From DAOWHW01 sp964493265 (GTDB taxonomy: Archaea; Nanobdellota; Nanobdellia; Pacearchaeales; UBA284): a stretch of 34,660 nt of DNA. Every line of letters begins with the position of its first letter. Position 1 is the first letter of the stretch. Shown one piece after another: positions 5,495 to 13,147 of this stretch. The position numbers and the translations under genes are program-made. The stretch is from contig CAZBLY010000004.1 in NCBI GenBank assembly GCA_964493265.1, positions 1 to 34,660 of the forward strand. The letters run 5' to 3'. Below the pieces are notes generated by a model, which was not told where the DNA came from, did not search any database, and was given only the letters and a program-made list of their open reading frames with translations.

Positions 5495-7384
5495 TTATCT
5501 TAATCTTATTGTCTCTAAATTTCTTGGCACAGATGTTTCTACTTTATGCAATTTATAGAGGGTTGAGGCAAGATCTAATGAGCGAGAAACTTCACCATGC
5601 TGGACAATAATTTTTCTTGGGCTTGGATTAAGATTATTAACAAAAGAAAGAAGCTCATTTCTGCCAGCATGACCCGTCATTCCATCTATTATTTCAATTT
5701 CCATATTTATGGCAACTTTTTCTTCCTTGCCATTAACATTAAACTTAACTTCTTTTATTCCTTCTTGTATTTGCCTTCCTAAACTGCCTTGGCCTTGATA
5801 ACTTACAAAAATTATTCCGTTTCTTTTATTATCAGCTAATTCTCTAAGATATTCTACTGAAGCCCCCCCCATTAACATACCGCTTGTTGCAAGAATTATG
5901 CATGGCCCCCCTTCAATAACTTCTTTTCTTTCCTGAGGACTTCCTACTCTATTAAAAATTTCGCTTGTAAAAGGATTTTTGTCCTGGAAAATTTGACTTC
6001 TTAAATGAGCAGAAAGGAATTCTGGATAAGCTGTATGGATTGCAGTAACATCCCAAACCATTCCATCAACATAAATTGGCACATTAGGAAGCTTGCCCTC
6101 TTTAGCTGCATTACTAACAATCATCATAACTTCTTGAGCTCTTCCAACACCAAGAACAGGAACTAAAACCTTGCCTTTTCTTTTTATTGTCTTATTAATA
6201 GAATCTATAAAAATCTTTTCAGAATCTTTTCTAGATGGAAGAACATTTTGTTTTCCTCCATAAGTACTTTCAATAATCATGGTCTCAAGACGCGGAAATT
6301 TGCATGTAGCAAGATCTAAAACTCTTGTTCTTGCGTATTTAAAATCAGCAGTATAAAGTAAATTATGCAAACCATTTCCAATATTAAGATGAATCATAGC
6401 ACTACCAAGAGTATGGCCAGCATTATAAAGTGTTAATCTTACATCCGGTGTTATATCAGTTACTTCATTATAATTCAAATCAACAGAATGCTTAACCATG
6501 GTCTTTATATCTGCAATTCTATAAAGGGGAGACATGGCTTTTTTGTAACTAACACCAATATAATCAAGAGCTAACAAAGAAGCTATATCTCTTGTTGGCG
6601 TAGTCATGTAACAAGGCCCCCTATATCCTAATTTATATAAATAAGGTAGAAGACCAGAATGATCAAGGTGTGCATGACTAATTATAACAGCATCAATATC
6701 TTTTAAATTAAATTCTGGAACATTTAAATAAGGAAATTTATCTGAATTGCTTGCAGCTATATCAATTCCACAATCCAGAAGAATTTTTGATTCGGGTGTT
6801 TGTAAAAGCAGACAAGAACGTCCAACTTGGCGAGCCCCCCCTAAAAAAGTTACTCTAACCCATTCTTCTTTTTTTTCAGGGTTCCATTCTTTATAGATTT
6901 TTTTTCCAATACTATTTAAGAACTTTTTTCTATATTCTTCTTTAGTGAACAAAACATGACGAATAGCTTCAGTTATTTTTGACCTGATTGCTGGACTTCT
7001 TATCGCCTGGGGAATCCAAAATGTTTTTTCCTTGATAGTTTTAAGAATCTCTCCACCATGGCCTATTGCAATTCCTGGTTTTTTAACTTCAATAACAATA
7101 ATGCTTCTTTGCTCATCAAATAAAATATTTTGAATTTCAGCTTCTTTTGGAACTGTTTTTCGAATAAATTCCTCAGCCTTATCTTGATCTATGAGCAGAT
7201 TTTTAGAAGCTCTTAATTCTATTCTCTTTTTAATTTTATCAACAACTTCTCTAATCTTCTTCTCTCCATTAAGAAAAAAATCACTATCTGATGTATATAC
7301 CACTATATTAGCTCCTTCAAAATTTGCAGAATCAATTACCTTTGAAGGCAATTCATTCAAGATTGTTTTCAGAATATCTGGCAT
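5495..7384 (-). CDS. fttA: FttA/aCPSF1, beta-CASP termination ribonuclease
   Basis: A 629-residue protein with the complete aCPSF1 architecture. An N-terminal KH-like region (about 1-70) is followed by a second KH (about 75-145, with GIAIGHGGE), then a metallo-beta-lactamase domain opening at VTFLGGARQVGRS with metal motif H237-A-H239-L-D241-H242, the beta-CASP insert, and a C-terminal IIVQHGE. FttA cleaves nascent RNA and terminates transcription in archaea, the counterpart of eukaryotic CPSF73. It sits directly after psmB, a gene pairing found in many archaea. Length and motifs are normal. The stop is followed by a T-rich stretch and the signal peptidase promoter. Confidence 0.95.
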   Translation of the reverse strand: MPDILKTILNELPSKVIDSANFEGANIVVYTSDSDFFLNGEKKIREVVDKIKKRIELRASKNLLIDQDKAEEFIRKTVPKEAEIQNILFDEQRSIIVIEVKKPGIAIGHGGEILKTIKEKTFWIPQAIRSPAIRSKITEAIRHVLFTKEEYRKKFLNSIGKKIYKEWNPEKKEEWVRVTFLGGARQVGRSCLLLQTPESKILLDCGIDIAASNSDKFPYLNVPEFNLKDIDAVIISHAHLDHSGLLPYLYKLGYRGPCYMTTPTRDIASLLALDYIGVSYKKAMSPLYRIADIKTMVKHSVDLNYNEVTDITPDVRLTLYNAGHTLGSAMIHLNIGNGLHNLLYTADFKYARTRVLDLATCKFPRLETMIIESTYGGKQNVLPSRKDSEKIFIDSINKTIKRKGKVLVPVLGVGRAQEVMMIVSNAAKEGKLPNVPIYVDGMVWDVTAIHTAYPEFLSAHLRSQIFQDKNPFTSEIFNRVGSPQERKEVIEGGPCIILATSGMLMGGASVEYLRELADNKRNGIIFVSYQGQGSLGRQIQEGIKEVKFNVNGKEEKVAINMEIEIIDGMTGHAGRNELLSFVNNLNPSPRKIIVQHGEVSRSLDLASTLYKLHKVETSVPRNLETIRLR

Positions 7385-7426
7385 TTTAAAAAATTAAAAA
7401 TTTAATATAAAAATTTATTTATTTAT

Positions 7427-8083
7427 TTATTTCTTAATAAAAACTTGTTTTACTTCTTCTTCAATAACTTTACGGGCTCCATTTTTATCAATAACAACAA
7501 CATCTATTCCTGAACCTGTTGGAGTATCTCTTTGCATTGCAGCATTAATAGACTTGACTGCTAATTTGACGCCATCATCTATACTCAGGCCTTCCCTATA
7601 TGAATCTTCTAATACTCCGTAAGCAACAACACTTCCACTACCTGTACTTACAAAATCCTTACGTTCTAAAGCACTGCCATCAGGACCAATATCAAAAAGC
7701 CAAAACCCTTTATTATCAACACCACCAATTAAGAAAGCCGTGATGCCTAAAATAGGACTAAACTTTCTAATATTTTCATAAACTAACATTCCAAATAAAC
7801 TGGCTATTTCTTTAATACTTGGCTCCATTTTTGTTCTTAATATTTTTAACCTTATTTCCGCTTTAGTCAATTTAATCATTAATTGAATATCAGCAACACT
7901 TCCAGCAGTTGTAACATAAACTTTATCTGTTATTGGAAGAAGTTTATCAATCCTTTTATGACTTATAAATAAACCCCCAAAAGTTGCTCTTTTATCAGCA
8001 GCCAATATAATTCCATCTTTACAAACCAACCCTAAAGTGGTAGTTCCTGTTTTAACAATGCTTTTTTTTAATTCTTCGTCCAT
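7427..8083 (-). CDS. psmB: 20S proteasome beta subunit
   Basis: A 218-residue precursor. A 13-residue propeptide ending K-T-G precedes T14-T-T-L-G, so self-cleavage after G13 exposes the catalytic N-terminal threonine. The expected Asp (AADKRATFGG) and Lys (SHKRIDK) follow. The frame is open upstream to 8191, but that extension would read into tRNA-Tyr; ATG 8083 gives the normal propeptide and lies downstream of a strong BRE/TATA at 8135-8149. It forms the proteolytic rings with the alpha subunit encoded at 29743-30465. It lies immediately upstream of fttA. Confidence 0.95.
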   Translation of the reverse strand: MDEELKKSIVKTGTTTLGLVCKDGIILAADKRATFGGLFISHKRIDKLLPITDKVYVTTAGSVADIQLMIKLTKAEIRLKILRTKMEPSIKEIASLFGMLVYENIRKFSPILGITAFLIGGVDNKGFWLFDIGPDGSALERKDFVSTGSGSVVAYGVLEDSYREGLSIDDGVKLAVKSINAAMQRDTPTGSGIDVVVIDKNGARKVIEEEVKQVFIKK

Positions 8084-8134
8084 ATTAATTCCTATAACAT
8101 AATTTTCCAGAACATAAAATAAAATTACTATGCT

Positions 8135-8149
8135 TTTATAAATGTTTCG
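8135..8149 (-). promoter_or_regulatory. BRE/TATA promoter for psmB-fttA
   Basis: Reads CGAAACATTTATAAA on the minus strand, a near-ideal archaeal promoter between tRNA-Tyr and psmB. The start is expected near 8112, leaving about 29 nt of leader. Confidence 0.65.
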
Positions 8150-8161
8150 AAAATAAAAAAA

Positions 8162-8286
8162 TCCCTGCGGGCAGATTCGAACTGCCGACACCCCGGGTTC
8201 TGCTGAACACTTGCGAGTGACCTATACATTCCTTGTGGGAAAGTATAAGACTACAGCCGAGTGCTCTACCACTGAGCTACACAGGG
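8162..8286 (-). tRNA. tRNA-Tyr (anticodon GUA) with a 53-nt intron
   Basis: Acceptor CCCTGTG/CGCAGGG gives the C1-G72 pair and A73 discriminator typical of archaeal tRNA-Tyr. D arm GCTC...GAGC; anticodon stem CTCGG/CCGGG; loop CTGTAG plus one base, interrupted between positions 37 and 38 by an intron at 8198-8250; T arm GGCAG-TTCGAAT-CTGCC. The mature tRNA would be 72 nt. The 37/38 position is the canonical archaeal site cut by the splicing endonuclease at a bulge-helix-bulge. A TATA element near 8311-8320 suits its own promoter, just after aspS. Confidence 0.93.
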
Positions 8287-8324
8287 ATATAAGAATAAAA
8301 ACAAGGGAGTTTAAAAAACTTGTT

Positions 8325-9629
8325 TTAAGGACTAAGTCTTTCAGGATCTCTTGGAAAAAGAACAACTTCTCTTAAATTTTCTATATCTAAAAGCTGTTTG
8401 ACTATTCTTCCTATTCCTGTTCCAGTCCCACCATGAGGAGGGACACCATATTTAAATTGCTCAAAATACCAAAGATTATCTTTCTCTGAAATTTTTTTAT
8501 CTTTAGCCTGTTCTTTAAGAATTTTATATCTATGCTCTCTCTGAGATCCTGTAGTTATCTCTAATCCCTTATAGAGTAAATCAAAAGAGGCTGTAGTGTT
8601 CTTATCTTTTTTATAATGATAAAAAGGCCTAACTGCCCATGGAAAATCTGTAAGAAATACAAAATCAGTCTTATATTTCTTTTTAATATAATCTCCTAAT
8701 TTCTTTTCTTCTGCATCATTAAGATCTTCACTATCAGAAGATTTTATTCCAATAGCTCTTTTTGCTTCTTTCATACTAATTTTTGGGAAGGGTTTTTTAG
8801 GAATCTCAATTTTTACATTAAATAAAAAAAGCTCTTCCTTACATTCTTCCTTCACCCTCTTCAAAATATCTATCATTAAATCTTCCATAACCTTCATAAC
8901 ATCTTCATAATCTTTAATAAATGATAATTCAAAATCTAAAGAAGTATATTCACAAAGATGTCGTGGTGTGTGGTGTTTTTCTGCTCTAAAAACTTCCCCT
9001 ATCTCAAATACTTTATCAAAACCGCTGACTAAAGCAGCCTGTTTATAGAATTGTGGGCTTTGTGCAAGAAAAGCTGTTTTTCCAAAATAAGACATTTTAA
9101 AAACATTTGCTCCAGATTCTGATGCAGAACCTATAATTTTAGGACTATGTATTTGAATAAATCCCTCTTTAGTCAAAAAATCTTCTGCAGCTTTTGTCAC
9201 CATAGATCTGATTTTAAATATAGCAAGATTTCTTCTTTTTCTTAAATCCAAACTTCTATTATCAAGCCTTTTAGATAAATCTGTTGTAATTGTTTTATCT
9301 TTCTCAGCTACAAGAATTGGCAATTTCTCAGCTTTATTTATTAATTCAATATCCTTAATCTCAACTTCTAAATTATGATTAGTAATTTCAGAACTTTTTA
9401 CTTTAGCTTCTTTTGCTTGTCCTTTAATACTAACAACAGATTCCAGAGACAAGTCAGAAAATTTCTTAAATAATTTTTTATCCTTGATAATGCATTGAAC
9501 TATTCCAGAAATATCTCGAAGAAGAACGAATTTAATCTTAGCTAAATCTCGCAATTCATGAACCCATCCTTGCAGAAAGACAGGACCTTTTTTTATTTCT
9601 GAAACATACACTCTTTTTTCTTTTGACAT
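8325..9629 (-). CDS. aspS: Aspartyl-tRNA synthetase (archaeal type)
   Basis: A 434-residue class IIb enzyme: an N-terminal OB-fold anticodon domain (about 1-110), then the catalytic core with motif 2 (FRAEKHHTPRHLCEY), GLEITTGSQREHRY and motif 3 ending GTGTGIGRIVKQLL. Length fits the archaeal form without the bacterial GAD insert. In GWVHELRD the residue after WV is His24, where discriminating archaeal AspRS usually carry Trp; this hints at a non-discriminating enzyme that also charges tRNA-Asn, but that is tentative. It follows gatE by 22 bp in a probable operon, an apt partner since both serve aminoacyl-tRNA synthesis. Confidence 0.92.
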   Translation of the reverse strand: MSKEKRVYVSEIKKGPVFLQGWVHELRDLAKIKFVLLRDISGIVQCIIKDKKLFKKFSDLSLESVVSIKGQAKEAKVKSSEITNHNLEVEIKDIELINKAEKLPILVAEKDKTITTDLSKRLDNRSLDLRKRRNLAIFKIRSMVTKAAEDFLTKEGFIQIHSPKIIGSASESGANVFKMSYFGKTAFLAQSPQFYKQAALVSGFDKVFEIGEVFRAEKHHTPRHLCEYTSLDFELSFIKDYEDVMKVMEDLMIDILKRVKEECKEELFLFNVKIEIPKKPFPKISMKEAKRAIGIKSSDSEDLNDAEEKKLGDYIKKKYKTDFVFLTDFPWAVRPFYHYKKDKNTTASFDLLYKGLEITTGSQREHRYKILKEQAKDKKISEKDNLWYFEQFKYGVPPHGGTGTGIGRIVKQLLDIENLREVVLFPRDPERLSP

Positions 9630-9651
9630 ATTATTTAATGATTTTTTGATT

Positions 9652-11127
9652 TTATAAAAATTTACTTATTAGTTTTCTAACAAGTTTAGCAACATCTTGG
9701 CCAGAAGCTTTTCCTTTTAATTCTTTTATTGCTATCCCCATAAAAGCTTTTATTGGCATTTCATTTTTTTTGATTTTTTCTTGATGTTTGAGAATAAGAA
9801 ATTTGATTTTCTTTTCTAATTCTTGTTCAGTCAATTTTTTATATTGATTTATAGCTTCATCTATGGAAATATTTTTACATACAGCTAAAAGAACTAATTC
9901 AATAGCATCTTTTGTGATTTTATTCTCTTTGAATGCTTCTAGAGTTTTGTAAAAAATCCCCTCTGTTAATTTTGCAATTTGTTTGTCATTGAGATTATAA
10001 TGGGCTTTAATTGAATCAGGAACAAGAGTTATTGTTCTTGCAATAACTGCAGGTTTAATATCTAAATCTAAAAGTCTATTAAATAAATCAATTTTCTTTT
10101 TTTGGATAAGGGCTTTTGCAAGTTCAGAATTCAAGCCCTCCTTCTCAAGATCTTTAATTATATCTGTTCTAATTTTTGGCAGGTTTTGTTTAGCTTCTTG
10201 AATCATTTCTTTTGTTATTTTTATTAAAGGCAAATCAGTTTCAGGATACATTCGAGCTGCTCCCGGTAAAGGCCTAAGAAAAGTTGTCTTTCCATCTGGT
10301 TCAGCTTTTCTAACTTCTGGCTCAATTTTCTTTTTTTTAGCAAGCAGATTTTTTTGTCTTTCTATTTCTGTTTCAATTGTTTTTGCAATCAGTTTAGGCT
10401 CTTGAACACCTTTAATCTCTATTCTTGAACCGCCTTTGATGGACATATTAACATCTTGTCTAATTGTTCCTATGCCTCTCTTAACTTTACAAGAACGCAA
10501 AATTTCGCCAATTTTTAGAGCAACTATTTTTGCTTCTTCTGGACTTGTTATGTCTGGATTTGTTGCAACCTCAATAAGAGGAATTCCAAGGCGATCTAAT
10601 CTGAAAGTTACTTCTTTATCTGTATTATTAATAATTCTTGCAGCATCTTCTTCTAAACAAATAGATTGAATGCCAATTTTCTTGCCTTTCACATTAATAT
10701 AACCATTTCTAGCAATAAGCAAGGTTCTTTGAAAACCACTTGTATTAGAACCATCAACAACTGTTTTTCTCATGACTTGGCTCACATGTAAGGGCTTTGC
10801 ATTTAATAATAAAGATACTTGAATAACTATTTTAAGAGCTTCTTGATTAATTTCATGAGGTGGTTCTTCATCAAGTTCAACCAAACAAGTAGTATCAGAA
10901 TAAGCTTGATAAATAAATTCTCTCTGTCTTGATTGTTCATAAAAAGCAGCTACATCAACCTTTCCAGTTTCACCAGCTGCTGCATATAGATGTCTTTTTA
11001 CTATTATGTCTGGATTATCTTTTCTCAATAATGAAGGGCATTCACAAAATAACTTATGTGTATCTAATTGTTGATGTATTTCAATGCCTGATTTTAAACC
11101 AATTTTTTTATATCCCTCTTTTGTCAT
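9652..11127 (-). CDS. gatE: Glu-tRNA(Gln) amidotransferase subunit E, lacking the GAD insert
   Basis: A 491-residue GatB/GatE-family protein. IGLKSGIEIHQQLDTHKLFC at the start and MRKTVVDGSNTSGFQRT are GatE hallmarks. The C-terminus (about 340-491) is the helical tail/YqeY-type tRNA-binding region. GatE with GatD turns Glu-tRNA(Gln) into Gln-tRNA(Gln). Characterised GatE proteins are about 620 residues because an AspRS-like GAD domain is inserted in the middle. Here the chain passes from TEIERQKNLLAKKKK straight to LRPLPGAARMYPETDLP, so the insert seems missing. GatD is not in this window. A GatB assignment was considered, but the N-terminal signatures are GatE-like. Confidence 0.88.
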   Translation of the reverse strand: MTKEGYKKIGLKSGIEIHQQLDTHKLFCECPSLLRKDNPDIIVKRHLYAAAGETGKVDVAAFYEQSRQREFIYQAYSDTTCLVELDEEPPHEINQEALKIVIQVSLLLNAKPLHVSQVMRKTVVDGSNTSGFQRTLLIARNGYINVKGKKIGIQSICLEEDAARIINNTDKEVTFRLDRLGIPLIEVATNPDITSPEEAKIVALKIGEILRSCKVKRGIGTIRQDVNMSIKGGSRIEIKGVQEPKLIAKTIETEIERQKNLLAKKKKIEPEVRKAEPDGKTTFLRPLPGAARMYPETDLPLIKITKEMIQEAKQNLPKIRTDIIKDLEKEGLNSELAKALIQKKKIDLFNRLLDLDIKPAVIARTITLVPDSIKAHYNLNDKQIAKLTEGIFYKTLEAFKENKITKDAIELVLLAVCKNISIDEAINQYKKLTEQELEKKIKFLILKHQEKIKKNEMPIKAFMGIAIKELKGKASGQDVAKLVRKLISKFL

Positions 11128-11165
11128 AATCCAAATAAGCCATAATAACTTATAAATTTTATGAA

Positions 11166-11543
11166 TTAAGAATTAACCACAGATTCTAATTCTAGTTTAT
11201 TTTCTTTAGTCTCTCTGCCTTTTTTATTTTCCCTATTTTCTTTGTTTTCCTGATAATATGTGAGTTTATTATTTTCAAATTCTATTCTTTTTTCTTTTGT
11301 ATCTAAAAATCTTTGTTTTTTTTCAAATTTCTTGCCCCTTATAACGAGTTTGTATAATACTAAGCCTTTAGAATTATTAAAATAAATAGATTTTGGATAA
11401 GAATCCCTATTAAAATCATTAATATAACCTAGTAATTTAGAAATATGTTCATCTGTGGATATACAGGCAGTTGGATTAAATAAGGAATATTCTAAAGAAT
11501 AAGTAAGAAAAGAAATATCTGCTTTAGATGGTTGGCCCCTCAT
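11166..11543 (-). CDS. PIN-like nuclease, C-terminal fragment (part 3 of 3)
   Basis: 125 residues. The first third (PSKADISFLTYSLEY, then ACISTDEHISKLL) looks like the second half of a PIN ribonuclease, with the D of K-A-D and the S-T-D-E as late acidic residues. The rest is a strand-rich and then highly charged tail. The frame is open 27 bp upstream of the ATG, and one extra T in the T7 run at 11569-11575 would join it to the preceding ORF. It has no early PIN acidic strand of its own, so it is probably part of a split gene. PIN identity is by pattern only. Confidence 0.5.
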   Translation of the reverse strand: MRGQPSKADISFLTYSLEYSLFNPTACISTDEHISKLLGYINDFNRDSYPKSIYFNNSKGLVLYKLVIRGKKFEKKQRFLDTKEKRIEFENNKLTYYQENKENRENKKGRETKENKLELESVVNS

Positions 11544-11566
11544 AAAATATATGCCCCCCTTAAAAT

Positions 11567-11860
11567 TTAAAAAAATTCTTTAGTTAGATCAAAATTTTGC
11601 TGCCCTTCTAAATTTTGGGCTATTTTTAAATTTCCTTTTAAATTACTTAAACTTTTTTTGATTTCCCTAAATAGATAAAGATATTTATTTGAATAAAACT
11701 GCCTTTTATCTGGCTTGCTCATTTTAAAATATTGATTGGTTACTTTCCTATTACCCGATCTCCTATGGCGTTTGTTGGTTCTTTTTCTTCTATCGGATTT
11801 ATATTTAAAATATATTTTTCTTTTTTTTATTTTTATTTCTAGAGGATTTGATTTAATCAT
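11567..11860 (-). CDS. PIN-like nuclease, middle fragment (part 2 of 3)
   Basis: 97 residues, very basic (many K and R), with no domain of its own. Its ATG lies in the A7-TGA junction that ends part 1 and overlaps that stop by 4 bp. It ends in GAA TTT TTT TAA at a T7 run. It would form a basic insert between the two PIN halves, or it may be translated separately by start-stop coupling. Reading frames of the three parts differ by one base at each junction. Confidence 0.45.
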   Translation of the reverse strand: MIKSNPLEIKIKKRKIYFKYKSDRRKRTNKRHRRSGNRKVTNQYFKMSKPDKRQFYSNKYLYLFREIKKSLSNLKGNLKIAQNLEGQQNFDLTKEFF

Positions 11861-12189
11861 TTTTTTATTCTTTTTAACGACTTTTGGATTTCGCCCCTAA
11901 TCTCTAAAGTCACAAAGATATCTCTTTTTTTTGATATCTTATTTAGATAATCAATATGATCATAAAATGCTTTAATTAATTCATATTTATTTTTTTTATT
12001 AGATATTGGGTTCTCTGGATCTTTTGCAGCTTTGAATAAAAAATCAATAGAATTCCCATTTTTATGAGGGAAGAAATAAACTGCACTAGTATCAACAAAA
12101 ATATTAAAAACTTTTGGGATTGCATCAAGAAATTCATTAAATTGGGAGTATTTTCTTCCCAAAATTTCAACTTCATTTAATGTTTGCAT
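11857..12189 (-). CDS. PIN-like nuclease, N-terminal fragment (part 1 of 3)
   Basis: 110 residues. FNIFVDTSAVYFF near residue 30 is the opening strand of a PIN domain with its first catalytic Asp, and DIFVTLEIRGEI near residue 92 could supply the second acidic residue. The coding frame then reads AAA AAA TGA. The rest of a PIN fold is found in the next two ORFs in other frames. The start is 18 bp after the stop of the 57-aa membrane protein, so it belongs to the tRNA-Glu-led cluster. Confidence 0.5.
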   Translation of the reverse strand: MQTLNEVEILGRKYSQFNEFLDAIPKVFNIFVDTSAVYFFPHKNGNSIDFLFKAAKDPENPISNKKNKYELIKAFYDHIDYLNKISKKRDIFVTLEIRGEIQKSLKRIKK

Positions 12190-12207
12190 TTGCTCATTCT
12201 CTATTTC

Positions 12208-12381
12208 TTATTTCTTTCTTGTCTTTATCTTTGGAATAACAAAAAACGCGATTATTGCGCAGACCGCCAATATAATCCAAAAATAAAGTGGATTGATAAG
12301 TTTAGCAACTAAAAGTACTAAACTAATTATTAATAAAATTATAAGAATTATACTTAAAAATTGAATTAATATTTTTTTCAT
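12208..12381 (-). CDS. 57-aa membrane protein
   Basis: A small gene reading MKKILIQFLSIILIILLIIS, a second hydrophobic stretch around LYFWIILAVCAIIAFF, and a basic tail ending TRKK. Two membrane helices are predicted. The ATG overlaps the stop of the upstream 76-aa gene by 4 bp, strong evidence for coupled translation. No family recognised. Confidence 0.7.
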   Translation of the reverse strand: MKKILIQFLSIILIILLIISLVLLVAKLINPLYFWIILAVCAIIAFFVIPKIKTRKK

Positions 12382-12608
12382 TTTTTATCTTTCTTTAAAA
12401 AAGTTATATAAAAGGGTCTTATTCCAAAAATTATCCAGGCTATTAAGAAAAACCAAGGATTTACAGCTTGCACCCAACTCATTGTAGTAGAACAGATTGT
12501 TATTATAAACAAAATACCAGCAATAACTGCAAGATTAACTAAAAAGACATCCCATGCATTCATTTTACTAAACCTTTTATTTAACCAAGCTATCATTTTA
12601 TATCTCAT
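12378..12608 (-). CDS. 76-aa membrane protein directly downstream of tRNA-Glu
   Basis: A small protein with an amphipathic N-terminus (IAWLNKRFSKMNAWDVFL), two membrane helices and a basic C-terminus. The first ATG is 7 bp after the tRNA-Glu 3' end, so translation could begin on RNA released by tRNA 3' processing; ATG 12596 (MIAWLNKRF) is the alternative start. Next comes the overlapping 57-aa membrane protein. The similar topology of the two suggests a paired membrane complex. Function unknown. Confidence 0.65.
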   Translation of the reverse strand: MRYKMIAWLNKRFSKMNAWDVFLVNLAVIAGILFIITICSTTMSWVQAVNPWFFLIAWIIFGIRPFYITFLKKDKK

Positions 12609-12615
12609 ATATCAA

Positions 12616-12688
12616 TGCCCCCGCCGAGATTTGAACTCGGGTCTGAGCCTCGAGAGGGCCCGATGCTTAACCACTACACCACAGGGGC
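12616..12688 (-). tRNA. tRNA-Glu (anticodon CUC)
   Basis: A 73-nt cloverleaf: acceptor GCCCCTG/CGGGGGC, anticodon stem GGGCC/GGCTC with loop CTCTCGA (anticodon CTC), T arm CCGAG-TTCAAAT-CTCGG, discriminator A. No CCA is encoded. TATA-like sequence near 12709-12719 is correctly placed. Its last bases, TCGGCGGGGGC, are the sequence repeated at 339-350 and 1017-1028. Confidence 0.96.
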
Positions 12689-12766
12689 TTAATAAGTAGA
12701 ATTTGTATTTATATTTAAAGTTATTCTAATAGTTATTCTAGAAATTAATCCAATATTAATTTTTTA

Positions 12767-12925
12767 TTAATCTTTTAATTTTTGCACAATAATCAATTCT
12801 TTACAATTAGGACAACTATAAAAAGTATCAAAAAAGTTATTAGTTTTAACTTTAGAATGCATCCCACATTTAGGACATTTTACATCAATTTCTTCTTCTT
12901 TATATCTAGCTCTTGACATTTTCAT
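12767..12925 (-). CDS. 52-aa zinc-ribbon protein
   Basis: A small gene between tRNA-Gln and tRNA-Glu. The product begins MKMSRARYKEEEIDVKCPKC and has a second CPNC about 25 residues later, so four cysteines form a zinc ribbon. A TATA-like ATATATAAAA at about 12971-12980 lies upstream, and a purine-rich AGGGGAGA precedes the ATG. Such tiny zinc ribbons often bind nucleic acid or ribosomes, but nothing here specifies the partner. The flanking tRNAs are on the same strand. Confidence 0.7.
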   Translation of the reverse strand: MKMSRARYKEEEIDVKCPKCGMHSKVKTNNFFDTFYSCPNCKELIIVQKLKD

Positions 12926-13028
12926 CCATCTTCTTTAATCTCCCCTAACCAATATTTCAAAGATACTGAAATATATAAAATTTTCTAAAATAGTACAAAA
13001 AGAAAGAGACCCAGGAAGAAAGGAAAAA

Positions 13029-13101
13029 TAGCCCTGAGCGGATTTGAACCGCTGTCACGAGGGCCAGAACCTCGTATGCTTGACCACTACACTACAGGGC
13101 T
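13029..13101 (-). tRNA. tRNA-Gln (anticodon CUG)
   Basis: A 73-nt cloverleaf with acceptor AGCCCTG/CAGGGCT (A1-U72, usual for archaeal tRNA-Gln), anticodon stem CGAGG/CCTCG with loop TTCTGGC (anticodon CTG), T arm AGCGG-TTCAAAT-CCGCT, discriminator A. It is a substrate for the GatDE route, of which GatE is encoded at 9652-11127. Confidence 0.95.
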
Positions 13102-13147
13102 TTTATACTATATTTAAAGATTTATAGAATTAAAAAATGTTATGAAT

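Noticed and set aside
7398..7440. ATTT tandem repeat between fttA and psmB
   Set aside because: A short simple AT repeat expected in such AT-rich DNA; no sign of function beyond a possible T-rich terminator.
8084..8191. N-terminal extension of the proteasome beta gene
   Set aside because: It would read into tRNA-Tyr and over the BRE/TATA promoter, and the protein from ATG 8083 already has a normal propeptide.
9652..11127. GatB instead of GatE
   Set aside because: The N-terminal GIEIHQQLDTHKLFC and KTVVDGSNTSGFQRT signatures are those of GatE; only the short length suggests GatB.
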